A stretch of 64,000 nt of DNA from Candidatus Brevundimonas phytovorans (GTDB lineage: Bacteria > Pseudomonadota > Alphaproteobacteria > Caulobacterales > Caulobacteraceae): NCBI GenBank assembly GCA_029203145.1, contig CP119309.1:2381001-2445000 (forward strand), written 5' to 3'. Below, one piece after another: positions 26,558-35,827 of this stretch. The position numbers and the translations under genes were made by a program. Position 1 is the first letter of the stretch; the number at the start of each line of letters is the position of its first letter. The notes below the pieces were generated by a model. That model was not told the origin of the DNA. It did no database searches and worked only from the letters and a program-made list of their open reading frames with translations.

Positions 26558-27694
26558 CTACTTCCACGCCTCGCCCGTCCGGCCCAGGGCCTCGCCCAGG
26601 TCATAGACGGCCTGCATCGAGGCCTGGTTGAAGTCCAGGCTGTCGGCGCCGTCGAAATCCTCAGGGATGGCGGCGACGTGGAACTCAAGACCATTGCGGC
26701 TGGCGAAGGCGCGGTTGGCGGCGATGGTGGCCCGCAGCTGGCCGCCCAGCACCGCGTCCAGACTGCGGGTCAGCACCGGGATGGCGGCGTCGCGGGTGAC
26801 CGCGAAGCGCGGCGCGTCCTTGCCGTTGACCACGACGTGCAGACGCGCGCCCTGAAACACGCCCGACACATCGTCCCAGTTCCACATGATCTGCGGCAGG
26901 GCCACGAAGGGGTTCATCACTCCGCCGTCGACATGCATCTCCTCGAACACCGCGCCGCGCCCCTGGGAGCGGATCATCACCGGGGGAAAGGCGCCCGGAA
27001 TGCTGGCCGAGGCGATCAGGACGTCGCGGAACAGGGCCAGAGCCTCCGGCCCGCCGCGCTCGGCGATGGCGCCCATGTTCCAGATGACCCCGCGCTGGGC
27101 GTCCAGATCCGTGGTGGCGACCAGCAGCAGCCGCCCCTTGGCGTGCTCGGCGGCGACCTCGGTCAGCATCGCCTGGTCCACATTGCGCTCGACCAGTTCA
27201 CGCAGTGGCTCGCCGCTGAACACGCCCGATCCGACCAGGGCGCGCAGACCACGGCTTTTCAGCAACCCGGTCGCCTGACCGCCGGTATAGGCCTCTTTCA
27301 GCCGCGCATCCCAGCGCGGGCCGAGGAAGACGAAGGGGGCCGCGAGAGCGCCGGTCGACACCCCGGTCACGACTTCGAAATCCGGGCGCTTGCCGCTGGC
27401 GGTCCAGCCGTTGATCAGGCCCGCGGTGAAGGCGCCGTTGGCCCCGCCGCCGGACAGGGCGATCAGGTCGAAATGACCGTCCGGCCCCTTCGGCACGCCC
27501 TCGCCCAGTTGCTGCTCGATCTTCTGGGCCGCCGCCTCGTCCTCGATGGAGAAGCGGACATTGGGAAAGCCCACGGGTGAGGCCGCCTCGCGCTCGGTCA
27601 GGCCGAAGTCGCTGCGCGCGCCGCTGGCGCAGGCCGAGGCCAGCAGACCAGCGCTCAGGACGGCGGCGACCGTCCGCATCAGGCTGAAACTCAT
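26558..27694 (-). CDS. Patatin-like phospholipase, probable lipoprotein
   Basis: The protein has 378 residues. The signal ends in LASAC (Cys22), a usable lipobox variant. Patatin motifs: LIALSGGGANGAFTAGL (oxyanion glycines), GVSTGALAAP with the nucleophile serine in GxSxG, and MHVDGGVMNPF with the catalytic Asp of the Ser-Asp dyad. Such enzymes hydrolyse acyl chains from phospholipids or related lipids; here it is likely on the periplasmic face. It is the gene upstream of dnaG, separated by 114 bases, so co-transcription is uncertain. Confidence 0.9.
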   Translation of the reverse strand: MSFSLMRTVAAVLSAGLLASACASGARSDFGLTEREAASPVGFPNVRFSIEDEAAAQKIEQQLGEGVPKGPDGHFDLIALSGGGANGAFTAGLINGWTASGKRPDFEVVTGVSTGALAAPFVFLGPRWDARLKEAYTGGQATGLLKSRGLRALVGSGVFSGEPLRELVERNVDQAMLTEVAAEHAKGRLLLVATTDLDAQRGVIWNMGAIAERGGPEALALFRDVLIASASIPGAFPPVMIRSQGRGAVFEEMHVDGGVMNPFVALPQIMWNWDDVSGVFQGARLHVVVNGKDAPRFAVTRDAAIPVLTRSLDAVLGGQLRATIAANRAFASRNGLEFHVAAIPEDFDGADSLDFNQASMQAVYDLGEALGRTGEAWK

Positions 27695-27767
27695 GGGCGT
27701 CCTCCAGGTCCCGCCACCCTAGGCGCTTTCCGTGACAGGAGGAAAAGGCTTGAGCGCAAAACCCGCG

Positions 27768-27866
27768 TTAGGGTTTGATTAACCAAGAAGGCCGCGCCGG
27801 ACGCTGAATCGTCGGAATACGAACGAAATCGCGCGCGACAACAGCTTATCCACAGCCTGTGGATTG
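27768..27866. promoter_or_regulatory. CtrA-like and DnaA-like sites between patatin and small orphan gene
   Basis: TTAG-N7-TTAAC (27768-27783) differs by one base from the CtrA site TTAA-N7-TTAAC. TTATCCACA (27846-27854) is an exact DnaA box, with an inverted imperfect second box at 27858-27866 (CAATCCACA on the minus strand) making the dyad ATCCACAGCCTGTGGAT. The region sits between divergent genes. It suggests cell-cycle control if this is a Caulobacterales genome. Confidence 0.45.
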
Positions 27867-27888
27867 ATCTGTTTTATGGAAGCTTCTG

Positions 27889-28152
27889 ATGTTCATCGCC
27901 ATCGCCCGCCCGGCGGTGGAGCCCCAAGGCCCCGACGCCGTCGCCGTCCCCGGCTCCCCCGCTGTTCCGTTCCTGACGCCCCGCGCCCTGCATGCGCGCC
28001 TGCTGGACAACGCCGCCGCGCGCCGTCGCCGCGGACTGGAGCGAAAGCAGGCCCGCCGCGCCGACGACGCCGCCTACTGGATCGCGGCCGCGCCGATGGC
28101 GGTTCGAAAGGCCTGCGCCCTGCGTCAGGCGGACTTCGTCGCCCTGCCCTGA
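27889..28152 (+). CDS. Hypothetical 87-residue basic protein
   Basis: I do not recognise the family. The first 30 residues are Pro/Val/Ala-rich; the central part is strongly basic (AAARRRRGLERKQARRADD) and the end is helical with AVRKACALRQADF. GGAAGCTT lies just before the ATG, a weak ribosome site. It follows the CtrA/DnaA-like region and is convergent with the TonB receptor gene, the two being separated by a hairpin. A nucleic-acid-binding role would suit its charge but is unproven, and the gene itself is only likely. Confidence 0.5.
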   Translation: MFIAIARPAVEPQGPDAVAVPGSPAVPFLTPRALHARLLDNAAARRRRGLERKQARRADDAAYWIAAAPMAVRKACALRQADFVALP

Positions 28153-28172
28153 CCCCTGTAGAGACAGGCCAA

Positions 28173-28199
28173 AGGCGCCGACCACAAGGGTCGGCGCCT
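28173..28199. terminator. Hairpin between convergent orphan gene and TonB receptor gene
   Basis: An 11-bp stem AGGCGCCGACC/GGTCGGCGCCT with a 5-base loop lies 20 bases from either gene end. Only short T-runs flank it. Confidence 0.7.
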
Positions 28200-28218
28200 C
28201 AAGCTTTGGAGCGTCAGA

Positions 28219-30981
28219 TCAGAGCCCCGCGCCGCCCATCTTGTAGGTGATCTGGAAGTAGAAGCTGCGCCCGACCGAATCGAACCACGAGATGTCGTAG
28301 TAGGGATAGGCGCTGTAGGTCGGGTCCTTGACCGGCCCCTCGTCGAACAGGTTGTTGATCGTGCCCGACAGGCGCACGCGGTCGTTCAGGTCGTACTGGA
28401 CCGAGGCGTTGAACATCCAGCTGGCGTCGATGTAGGCGTCCTCGTCATAGTTCGGCAGCTTGCCCAGATACTGACCCTGGATCGTCCCTGTCAGACGATC
28501 GTTGGTCCAGCTGACGCTGGCCGTGCCCTTCTCGCGCGGGATGTAGTAGCCGCTGTCGAAGGCCAGCTTGTCGATGGTCGGATCGCCCGGATATTGCTGG
28601 AAGTCGTGGCTGTCGACCCAGGTATAGGCGGCGGACAGGTTGAAGCGGCCGAAGGTCTCTGTCGGGATGCGCCAGCGGGCGGCGACATCAAAGCCGGACG
28701 TGGTTTCCTTGGCGATGTTGATCGGGTTGATGAAAACGCCCAGCAGTTCGCCCGACGGATTGCGCTCGACGCGGGCGATGGCGTCCAGACAGGTCGGCGA
28801 GTTGGGATCGACCGTCGAGCCGCCGGCGGTCTGGCCGATGCGGCAGTCGGCCTCGTCACGCAGGACGGCGTCGATGCTCATGTCGCGGACCTGATTGGTC
28901 AGCTCGACCTTGAAGTAGTCGATCGACAGGTCGAAGTTGCGGACCGGCTGCCAGACCAGGCCGGCGTTGAAGGACTTGCTGGTTTCCGGGTTCAGGTCGC
29001 GATTGCCGTTGCGGTGGGCGACGATGCCCTCGCCCGAGTAGGAGCAGTCGCCGATATCCTCGTCCGGCTCCTCAGTGCGGCAGCGGTAGTAGTCGTCGCC
29101 CGACGGGTGGGTGTTGCCTGGCCCCGAGAAGACATAGTGCAGGTCCGGCGCGCGGAAGCCGGTGCCATAGGCGCCGCGGAACATCAGGGTCTCGATCGGG
29201 CGATATTCCAGACCCAGGTTGTAGGTGAACTTGCCGAAGCCCTTGTCGGCAAACTCGTAGTGGTCATAGCGACCGGCGGTGCTGAACTCGAGGTTGCTGA
29301 GCAGCGGCGCGCGCAGCTCATAGCCGACGCCCCAGTGGTCGCGGTCGCCCTTGCCGTCTGAATCGATCAGGCCGACGTAATAGGGGATCAGAGCCAGAGG
29401 ATCGGGGTTCAGCTCATAGCCTTGGTTGCCCGCCTCGACCACGGCGGCGAAGCCCACCGGCCCCGCCGGCAGTTGGAACAGGTCGCTGGTGCTGAGGCTG
29501 GCCGAGAGGCTGTCGGTGCGCGAGCGCGGCTCATAGACCGCATGCTGGGCGATCTGGTCGTATTCGGCCGGCGTCAGGGGGTGATACAGGCGATCCGCAT
29601 TCTCTCCGACCGCGAAGATGGCCAGACCGCTGTCAGGATCGACGCCCAGGGACTCTCCGAGGAAGAAGTCGTTGGCCGCGCTGGCGATGATCTGAGGGAA
29701 GCGGACCTTCGAGCGGTATTCCGCGTGGTTGAAGGCGACCTCATAGGCCCATTTGTCGCCGTCCCCGAACACGCCCTTGATGCCCGGCGTGATGTTGAAC
29801 GAGGTCGAGCGGTTGTGGGTGAAGCCCTTGGCCAGGCCGCCCATCTCTTCGGGCGAGAACTGGCGCTGCCAGCCCTCGATCAGGCCGGTGTCGGCGTTGA
29901 AGAAAAGGCCGTCCTCGCTGCCGTTCTCGTCCTGATAGAGCCAGGTCTGGACGTCGCGGAACAGCTTCAGATTGCTGTGGCTGAACTGCAGATCGAGGAA
30001 GAGCTCGGCCCGGTCGTTCAGGGTGTAGCCGATGGCCGAATAGGCGTTCACGCCCTGACGCTCGCTCAGGATGGTGCCGTAGCCGATGGATTCGTCGCTG
30101 CCGCAGAAGTTCCCGTAGCGCGGGCGGTTGGCGTAGTAGGTCGTGCCGCCGTTGAGCGAGGACAGGGCGGCGCAGGTCGCCTCGCCGGGGTCGAGGTAGT
30201 CGTCCACGTCGTCGAACCTCAGGAAGGCGCGACGGGCCGTGGTGTTGACCGGGCTGTCCTTGGTCGAATCCTGGATCTCGCGATCATAGGCCCACAGGGG
30301 TTCCTGGTTCAGCAGCTCGACGCCGACCACGCCGTGGAAGGCTCCGCGATCCCAGCCGGTGGTGATGGTCAGGCGCTGCGACTCGCCGCCGCCGTCCTCG
30401 GTGAAGCCGGTGCGGAAATCAAAGCGTGTGCCGTCGGCCGACTTCTTGAGCACGAAGTTGACCACGCCGGCGATGGCGTCCGAGCCATAGACGGCCGAGG
30501 CGCTGCCGCTGAGGATTTCGACCCGCTCGATCAGGCCGACCGGGATGTTGGACACGTCGGTGAAATTGCTCTGTCCCTGGAAGGGCAGAGGGAAGTCGGC
30601 GATACGGCGGCCGTTGACCAGCACCAGGGTGTGGTTGGGCCCCAGGCCGCGCAGGTCGACCTGCTGGGCGCCCGGCGTGAAGGAGGCGCCGGACGAGGAC
30701 TGCTGGCTCTGCGTCTCGCCGCCGTTCTGGGTCACGGCGCGCAGGACGTCCGGCACGCTCTGATAGCCGTTGCGCAGGATGTCGTCGGCGGTGATCGCCG
30801 TCACCGGCGCCGGCCCCTCGGTGTCGATCTTGCGCGGAATCCGCGAGCCGAGCACCACCACCTCGTCGACCGTGGTCGTCTGGTCATTGGCGGGCGCAGA
30901 CGTGGTCTGGGCCGCCGCCGCCAGGGCGATCAGACTGCTGCCGGCGCTCAGCGCCCAGATGATGGATTTGATGCGTCGCAT
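28219..30981 (-). CDS. TonB-dependent outer membrane receptor
   Basis: The protein has 920 residues from ATG 30981 (GGGGGAA upstream). Signal peptide MRRIKSIIWALSAGSSLIALAAAA, then a TonB-box-like DEVVVLGSRIPR, the plug domain (VRAVT-like VLRAVTQNGGE, LRGLGPNHTLVLVNGRRI, VERVEILSGSASAVYGSDAIAGVVNF) and a 22-strand-type barrel with a terminal aromatic strand (SFYFQITYKMGGAGL). It belongs to the large Caulobacterales-type receptor group. The ligand is unknown. It is divergent from a secreted S51-type peptidase, which suggests peptide or polymer use, though only by context. Confidence 0.95.
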   Translation of the reverse strand: MRRIKSIIWALSAGSSLIALAAAAQTTSAPANDQTTTVDEVVVLGSRIPRKIDTEGPAPVTAITADDILRNGYQSVPDVLRAVTQNGGETQSQQSSSGASFTPGAQQVDLRGLGPNHTLVLVNGRRIADFPLPFQGQSNFTDVSNIPVGLIERVEILSGSASAVYGSDAIAGVVNFVLKKSADGTRFDFRTGFTEDGGGESQRLTITTGWDRGAFHGVVGVELLNQEPLWAYDREIQDSTKDSPVNTTARRAFLRFDDVDDYLDPGEATCAALSSLNGGTTYYANRPRYGNFCGSDESIGYGTILSERQGVNAYSAIGYTLNDRAELFLDLQFSHSNLKLFRDVQTWLYQDENGSEDGLFFNADTGLIEGWQRQFSPEEMGGLAKGFTHNRSTSFNITPGIKGVFGDGDKWAYEVAFNHAEYRSKVRFPQIIASAANDFFLGESLGVDPDSGLAIFAVGENADRLYHPLTPAEYDQIAQHAVYEPRSRTDSLSASLSTSDLFQLPAGPVGFAAVVEAGNQGYELNPDPLALIPYYVGLIDSDGKGDRDHWGVGYELRAPLLSNLEFSTAGRYDHYEFADKGFGKFTYNLGLEYRPIETLMFRGAYGTGFRAPDLHYVFSGPGNTHPSGDDYYRCRTEEPDEDIGDCSYSGEGIVAHRNGNRDLNPETSKSFNAGLVWQPVRNFDLSIDYFKVELTNQVRDMSIDAVLRDEADCRIGQTAGGSTVDPNSPTCLDAIARVERNPSGELLGVFINPINIAKETTSGFDVAARWRIPTETFGRFNLSAAYTWVDSHDFQQYPGDPTIDKLAFDSGYYIPREKGTASVSWTNDRLTGTIQGQYLGKLPNYDEDAYIDASWMFNASVQYDLNDRVRLSGTINNLFDEGPVKDPTYSAYPYYDISWFDSVGRSFYFQITYKMGGAGL

Positions 30982-31121
30982 GACGGTTCCCCCAGTGTCC
31001 CTCAAGCGTCACCTTGCAACTGATTTCACTGTTTTAGAAGAGCGAAAACCACCGTTCATCTCGCGTCATTCGACGAAATGTGCGCCTATGCCGGCATCAT
31101 CGCCGACCACGGGGTTTCTTC

Positions 31122-32132
31122 ATGCGACAGGCTATCTTCGCCCTTCTTTGCGGCCTGGCGATCGCCTGGGGAACAGGCGCCGCGCCCGCGGCGGCGCAGA
31201 CGCCCGACGGCTACACCTATTTCTCGGTCGGCGACGTGGCTGGTCCGACGCCAGGACAGACCGAGGCCGCCCTGCTGCTGATGGGCGGCGGCGACTGGGA
31301 CTACCGCGCCTTCCGCTGGTTCCTGAGCAAGGCGGGCAACGGCCATATCGTCATCCTGCGCGCCTCTGGCGACGGCGAGGGGGGCGAGGAGATCTATCGC
31401 GACATCGGCGGCGCCGCCTCGGTCCAGACCCTGCTGTTCGACGACCGCAAGGCGGCCTACGATCCGCGCGTCCTGGCCATTCTGGATCACGCCGACGGCG
31501 TCTTCCTGGCCGGCGGCGACCAGGCCAAATACGTCCGCTTCTGGAAAGACACCCCAGTCGAGACGGCGCTGAACGCCCATGTCGCGCGCGGTCGCCCGAT
31601 CGGCGGCACCAGCGCGGGTCTGGCCATCCTGGGCGGCGCCGGATACGGTGCGATGGACGACGGCAGCGTCGATTCCGAGACCGCGCTTAAGGACCCGATG
31701 GGGTCCGAAGTCACCATGGTGCGCGACTTCCTCAGCATGCCCTACCTGGCCCATGTCGTGACCGACACCCACTTCTCGGTGCGCGACCGCATGGGCCGGC
31801 TGATCGCCTTCGTGGCTCAGACCCGCGCCACCGACGACCCGCAGGCGGTCGGCCTGGGCGTCGATGAAGACGGCGCCCTGTGCGTCGAGGCTGACGGCGT
31901 CGGACGCTTCTTCACCGCCAGCAGCGGCTACGCCTGGCTGGTGCAGCCCGACGGCGCGCCGCAGGCCAAGCCCGGCCAGCCGCTGGACTACGCCTCCATC
32001 AAGGTCACGGCCCTGGGATCCGATGGCGAGATCGACCTGAAGACCATGCAGATCACCCGCCCGGCCTTCTCCGGCACAGCCTCGGTCAAGGCCGGTCGCC
32101 TGCTGGACCTGCCCGCCCCTGCGAGACCATAA
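31122..32132 (+). CDS. Cyanophycinase-like S51 family peptidase, secreted
   Basis: The protein has 336 residues from ATG 31122; the upstream in-frame start is rejected because the signal peptide MRQAIFALLCGLAIAWGTG begins here. LLLMGGGDWDYRAFRWFL, VFLAGGDQAKYVRFW and the nucleophile segment PIGGTSAGLAILGG match cyanophycinase/peptidase S51 of the secreted type. Cyanophycinases split multi-L-arginyl-poly-aspartate into Asp-Arg dipeptides; S51 relatives remove N-terminal Asp residues. Substrate is inferred. It is divergent from the TonB receptor with a 140-base shared promoter region. Confidence 0.88.
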   Translation: MRQAIFALLCGLAIAWGTGAAPAAAQTPDGYTYFSVGDVAGPTPGQTEAALLLMGGGDWDYRAFRWFLSKAGNGHIVILRASGDGEGGEEIYRDIGGAASVQTLLFDDRKAAYDPRVLAILDHADGVFLAGGDQAKYVRFWKDTPVETALNAHVARGRPIGGTSAGLAILGGAGYGAMDDGSVDSETALKDPMGSEVTMVRDFLSMPYLAHVVTDTHFSVRDRMGRLIAFVAQTRATDDPQAVGLGVDEDGALCVEADGVGRFFTASSGYAWLVQPDGAPQAKPGQPLDYASIKVTALGSDGEIDLKTMQITRPAFSGTASVKAGRLLDLPAPARP

Positions 32133-32198
32133 ATTACACCCGAGGGGCGATAAGCCCGCTATATTGATCGCTCCTGCCTAACCGCTGATCGAGCGATC

Positions 32199-33227
32199 AT
32201 GAGTCTCCCCTCCGCCGCGCCGAACCGCCCCGCCGTCCTGGTTGCGGGCGGGGCCGGCTATATCGGCAGCCATGTCTGCGAAGCCCTGGCGAAGACCGGC
32301 TATCGGCCGGTGGTGCTGGACAACCTCTCGACCGGCCATGCCGAGTTCGTGCGCTGGGGGCCGCTGGTCCGGGGCGATGTCGCTGACGCCGAGCTGGTCC
32401 GCCGCACCCTGGTCGCGCATGACGTGGCCGCCGTCATGCAGTTCGCCGCCTCGTCGGTGGTCAGCGAATCCGCCGTCGCCCCGCTGGACTATTACCGCAA
32501 CAATGTCGGCGGCCTGCTGGGTCTGGTCGAGGGGATGCGGGCGGCGGGCGTGGACAAGCTGGTCTTCTCCAGCACCTGCGCCGTCTATGGCGACCCGAAA
32601 GGCGCGGTGATCCGCGAGGACCTGAGCCCGGCGCCGATCAGCCCCTATGGCCGCTCCAAGCTGATGTGCGAGACCGTGCTGCGCGACGCCGCCGAGGCCC
32701 ATGGGCTGAAGACCGTGGCCCTGCGCTACTTCAACGCCTGCGGGGCCTCCGAAACCGCCGACATCGGCGAGTTCCGTCCGGTGGAGACCCACCTGATCCC
32801 GCGCGCCATGATGGCCGCCCTGGGCGAGATCGACGACTTCCAGGTCTGCGGCGCCGACTATGACACCGCAGACGGCACGGCGGTGCGCGACTATGTCCAC
32901 GTCGCCGATCTGGCCGCCGGGCATCTGGCCGCGCTGGAGCAGTTGCTGAACGGACGCCAGGGCTTCTCGGCCTTCAACCTGGGCACCGGCGAAGGCCGGT
33001 CGGTGCGCGAGGTGCTGGACGCCGTCGCCGCCGCCTCGGGCATACCGGCGCCGAACGCGGTCGGGCCGCGCCGGGCGGGCGATCCGCCCAGTCTGGTGGC
33101 CGACCCGTCGCTGGCGCGGCGGGAGCTGGGCTTTGAGACCCGCTGCTCGGACCTGGCCACCGTGGTCGGCAGCGCCTGGGCCTGGCACAGCCGGCATCAT
33201 GCGCGCGGCAATGTTCTGACGGCCTAG
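32199..33227 (+). CDS. galE: UDP-glucose 4-epimerase
   Basis: The protein has 342 residues. The extended-SDR NAD motif VAGGAGYIGSHVCEAL is at the start, YGRSKLMCE carries the catalytic Tyr-x3-Lys, SSTCAVYGDP the catalytic Ser/Thr, and ALRYFNACGA and RDYVHVADLA are GalE hallmarks. It interconverts UDP-glucose and UDP-galactose for envelope sugars. It is on the same strand as the S51 peptidase gene, 66 bases after it; its own terminator with carA follows. Confidence 0.95.
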   Translation: MSLPSAAPNRPAVLVAGGAGYIGSHVCEALAKTGYRPVVLDNLSTGHAEFVRWGPLVRGDVADAELVRRTLVAHDVAAVMQFAASSVVSESAVAPLDYYRNNVGGLLGLVEGMRAAGVDKLVFSSTCAVYGDPKGAVIREDLSPAPISPYGRSKLMCETVLRDAAEAHGLKTVALRYFNACGASETADIGEFRPVETHLIPRAMMAALGEIDDFQVCGADYDTADGTAVRDYVHVADLAAGHLAALEQLLNGRQGFSAFNLGTGEGRSVREVLDAVAAASGIPAPNAVGPRRAGDPPSLVADPSLARRELGFETRCSDLATVVGSAWAWHSRHHARGNVLTA

Positions 33228-33235
33228 GCCCCAAG

Positions 33236-33262
33236 GAAAAAGGCGGGGCTTTCACCCCGCCT
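33236..33262 (-). terminator. Terminator of carA (between convergent galE and carA)
   Basis: An 8-bp stem AGGCGGGG/CCCCGCCT is followed on the minus strand by TTTTTCCTTGG. It lies 12 bases beyond the carA stop. Confidence 0.85.
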
Positions 33263-33274
33263 CCTGATGTCGCT

Positions 33275-34435
33275 CTAGGCCTTCAGCGAGTCCGCAAAAC
33301 GATCAAACAGATAGAGGCTGTCGATCGGGCCGGACGAGGCTTCCGGGTGATGCTGGACGCTGAACACCGGCTTGCCCTTCAGGGCGATGCCGCAGTTGGT
33401 GCCGTCGAACAGGCTGACGTGGGTTTCTTCCACGGCGTCCGGCAGGCTGTCGCGGTCGACCGAGAACTCGTGGTTCATCGACACGATCTCGACCTTGCCC
33501 GTGGTCAGGTCCTTGACCGGGTGGTTGGCGCCGTGGTGGCCCTGATCCATCTTGATGGTCTTGGCGCCCAGGGCGATGGCCAGCATCTGGTGGCCCAGGC
33601 AGATGCCCAGGATCGGCTTGCCGCTGGCCACCAGTTTCTGGATTTCCGGCACGGCGTATTCGCCGGTCGCCGCCGGATCGCCCGGACCGTTGGACAGGAC
33701 CACGCCGTCGGGATTGCGGGCCAGGATGTCCTCGGCCGAGGTCGTCGCCGGGACCACGGTGATCTTCACGCCGGTCGAGGCCAGGGCGCGCAGGATGTTG
33801 CGCTTCACGCCATAGTCGATGACCACCACTGACCTGGCGCCGGCTTCGGGCTTGGCGTAGCCGGCGGGCCAGTCCCAGACGCCCTCGGTCCATTCAAAGG
33901 CCTGGGTCGTCGAGGCTTCCTGAGCCAGGTCCAGACCGACCAGACCCTTCCAGTCGCGCGCCTGGGCCACCAGGGCGTCGAGGTCGAACTGGCCCTCGGG
34001 GTTGTGGGCGATGACGGCGTGCGGCGCGCCCTTGTCGCGGATGATCTTGGTCAGGGCGCGGGTGTCCACGCCGGCCAGGCCGACCACGCCGCGCGACTTC
34101 ATCCAGGCGTCCAGGCTGCCGATGGCGCGCCAGTTGGCCGGCTCGGTCGGGACGTCGCGGAAGATGGCGCCGCGGGCCGCGCGCTCGGGCGACGCGCCGA
34201 TCTGCTCGACGTCTTCGTGGTTCACGCCGACATTGCCGACGTGGGGGAAGGTGAAGGCCAGAATCTGGCTCATATAGGAGGGGTCGGTCAGGATTTCCTG
34301 ATAGCCGGTCATGGAGGTGTTGAAGACCACCTCGCCTAGGACCGAGCCGACGGCGCCGACGCCGATTCCCTGCAGGATGGTGCCGTCAGCGAGCGCGAGG
34401 ACGCCAGTGGCGCCGGACAGAATCTGGGTCGTCAT
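33275..34435 (-). CDS. carA: Carbamoyl-phosphate synthase small (glutaminase) subunit
   Basis: The protein has 386 residues from ATG 34435 (AGGAGC upstream). N-terminal CarA domain: LALADGTILQGIGVGAVG and FNTSMTGYQEILTDPSYMSQIL. C-terminal class I glutamine amidotransferase: LSNGPGDP, nucleophile Cys in GICLGHQMLAIALG, and the His-Glu pair in VQHHPEASSGP. It releases ammonia from glutamine for CarB. CarB is encoded about 3.4 kb away on the opposite strand, so the subunits are not co-transcribed. Confidence 0.98.
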   Translation of the reverse strand: MTTQILSGATGVLALADGTILQGIGVGAVGSVLGEVVFNTSMTGYQEILTDPSYMSQILAFTFPHVGNVGVNHEDVEQIGASPERAARGAIFRDVPTEPANWRAIGSLDAWMKSRGVVGLAGVDTRALTKIIRDKGAPHAVIAHNPEGQFDLDALVAQARDWKGLVGLDLAQEASTTQAFEWTEGVWDWPAGYAKPEAGARSVVVIDYGVKRNILRALASTGVKITVVPATTSAEDILARNPDGVVLSNGPGDPAATGEYAVPEIQKLVASGKPILGICLGHQMLAIALGAKTIKMDQGHHGANHPVKDLTTGKVEIVSMNHEFSVDRDSLPDAVEETHVSLFDGTNCGIALKGKPVFSVQHHPEASSGPIDSLYLFDRFADSLKA

Positions 34436-34522
34436 GGCGCAGGCTCCTAGCAATGAATACGGGCAGACAAACGGCGGCGTCACTAAAGAGATGCCGGGAC
34501 GGGGTCAACCGCCCTTGGACCT

Positions 34523-35818
34523 TTAGACCTTCTGGGTTTTCCGCACCCAGACCCAGGCCAGGCTGGTCAGGGCGAAGAATCCGACGCTGGGCAGAATATA
34601 GTCGCCCGCCGCCGCCGCCACCGCAAAGGCCGAAAAGACAGCGCCGCCAATCGCCAGCAAGCGCCAGCCCGTCTTGCGGGTCAGCTTCCACAGCGTCAAC
34701 GCGCAAAGGGCGTACATACAGAGCGTCAGCACCGAGGTGACGCCGATCAGCTTCTCGAACTGCTGCCCCAGTTTCGGCTGCGAACTGGCGATGACCAGAA
34801 CGCTCATGACCACACAGTTGAGAATCGGGTTGCTGAGCGGGGTCTTGCCCTTCTGCGCTCCGCCGAACCAGCGCGGCATCCAGCCCGCCTCGGCGGCGCC
34901 GCGCGAGGTCTCGCCCGCCAGCATGGTCCAGCCGGCGATGGTGCCCAGCACCTTGATGACGGCGCAGGCCGCGACCAGACCGGCCACGGACGACCCCATG
35001 ACCCGCGCCACCAGATCGGCATAGGGGCTCGTCGAATGGACCAGGACATCGGCGGGGATGACGCCGAACACGGCGATGCTGGCGGCAACATAGACGATGA
35101 AGGCCAGCGCCACGCCGCCCAGCGAGGCGCGCCCCACGTCCACCGACGGGTTCTTGACCAGGCTGGACAGGGCCGCGGCGCTCTCGACGCCCAGGAAGGC
35201 CCAGAAGATGATGGCCAGCGAGGCCGGGACCGTCTTCAACAGGGGTTGGTCGCCAGGGCTCCACGAGGCGGCGAAGGTGTCGCTGTTGAAGGCCACGACC
35301 CCGGCGATGATGGCCAGAACAATGGGGATCAGGCCGAGGCCCAGCGTAATGGCCCCGAACCGCGCCGCCGTCCGGGCGCCGCTGGCATAGGCCGCCGAGG
35401 TCAGCCAGATCAGGGCCAGATTGCTGACCGCCGCCCACAGCGGTTCCTTCAGCGCCGGAATGAAGAAGGCCAGATAGCCGGTGCCCGCCACCGCCAGCGC
35501 CACATTGCCCGCCAGGCAGGCGGCCCAGTAGGCCAGCCCCGTCTGATAGCCGATGAAGCGGCCCATGCCGCGCCGGGTGAAGTCCGACAGGCCGTCGGCG
35601 TCCGGCTGCATCCGCCCCAGACCGCCGAACACCAGGGCCAGGGTCACGGCGCCCAGGCCGCAGATCAGCCAGCCGATGATGCTGCTGCTGCCCGTCGGCG
35701 CCAGGGTCGCGGGCAGCAGATAGACGCCCGAACCGATCATGTTGCCGGCCACGACGAGGGCGGCGAGCGCCCAGCCAATGCGGTGCGGCGGGTCGGGCAG
35801 GATTTCCGTCTGGGTCAT
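34523..35818 (-). CDS. APC family amino acid/polyamine antiporter (AdiC/PotE-like)
   Basis: The protein has 431 residues and about 12 membrane helices. The first helix contains ALVVAGNMIGSGVYLLPATL, the GxxIGSGI-type substrate motif of basic-amino-acid antiporters such as AdiC, CadB and PotE. Other blocks are AFLGVESAAALSSLV (helix 6 region) and WTMLAGETSRGAAEAGWMPRWF. An exchanger of arginine/agmatine, lysine/cadaverine or a polyamine is likely; direction is unknown. It lies 9 bases after an SDR gene, with which it shares a transcript. Confidence 0.9.
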   Translation of the reverse strand: MTQTEILPDPPHRIGWALAALVVAGNMIGSGVYLLPATLAPTGSSSIIGWLICGLGAVTLALVFGGLGRMQPDADGLSDFTRRGMGRFIGYQTGLAYWAACLAGNVALAVAGTGYLAFFIPALKEPLWAAVSNLALIWLTSAAYASGARTAARFGAITLGLGLIPIVLAIIAGVVAFNSDTFAASWSPGDQPLLKTVPASLAIIFWAFLGVESAAALSSLVKNPSVDVGRASLGGVALAFIVYVAASIAVFGVIPADVLVHSTSPYADLVARVMGSSVAGLVAACAVIKVLGTIAGWTMLAGETSRGAAEAGWMPRWFGGAQKGKTPLSNPILNCVVMSVLVIASSQPKLGQQFEKLIGVTSVLTLCMYALCALTLWKLTRKTGWRLLAIGGAVFSAFAVAAAAGDYILPSVGFFALTSLAWVWVRKTQKV

Positions 35819-35827
35819 GCCCGCCCT

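Noticed and set aside
27768..27866. Replication origin
   Set aside because: Only one exact DnaA box, one imperfect inverted box and one near-CtrA site, with no AT-rich unwinding region or neighbouring hemE or parAB; better read as regulatory sites.
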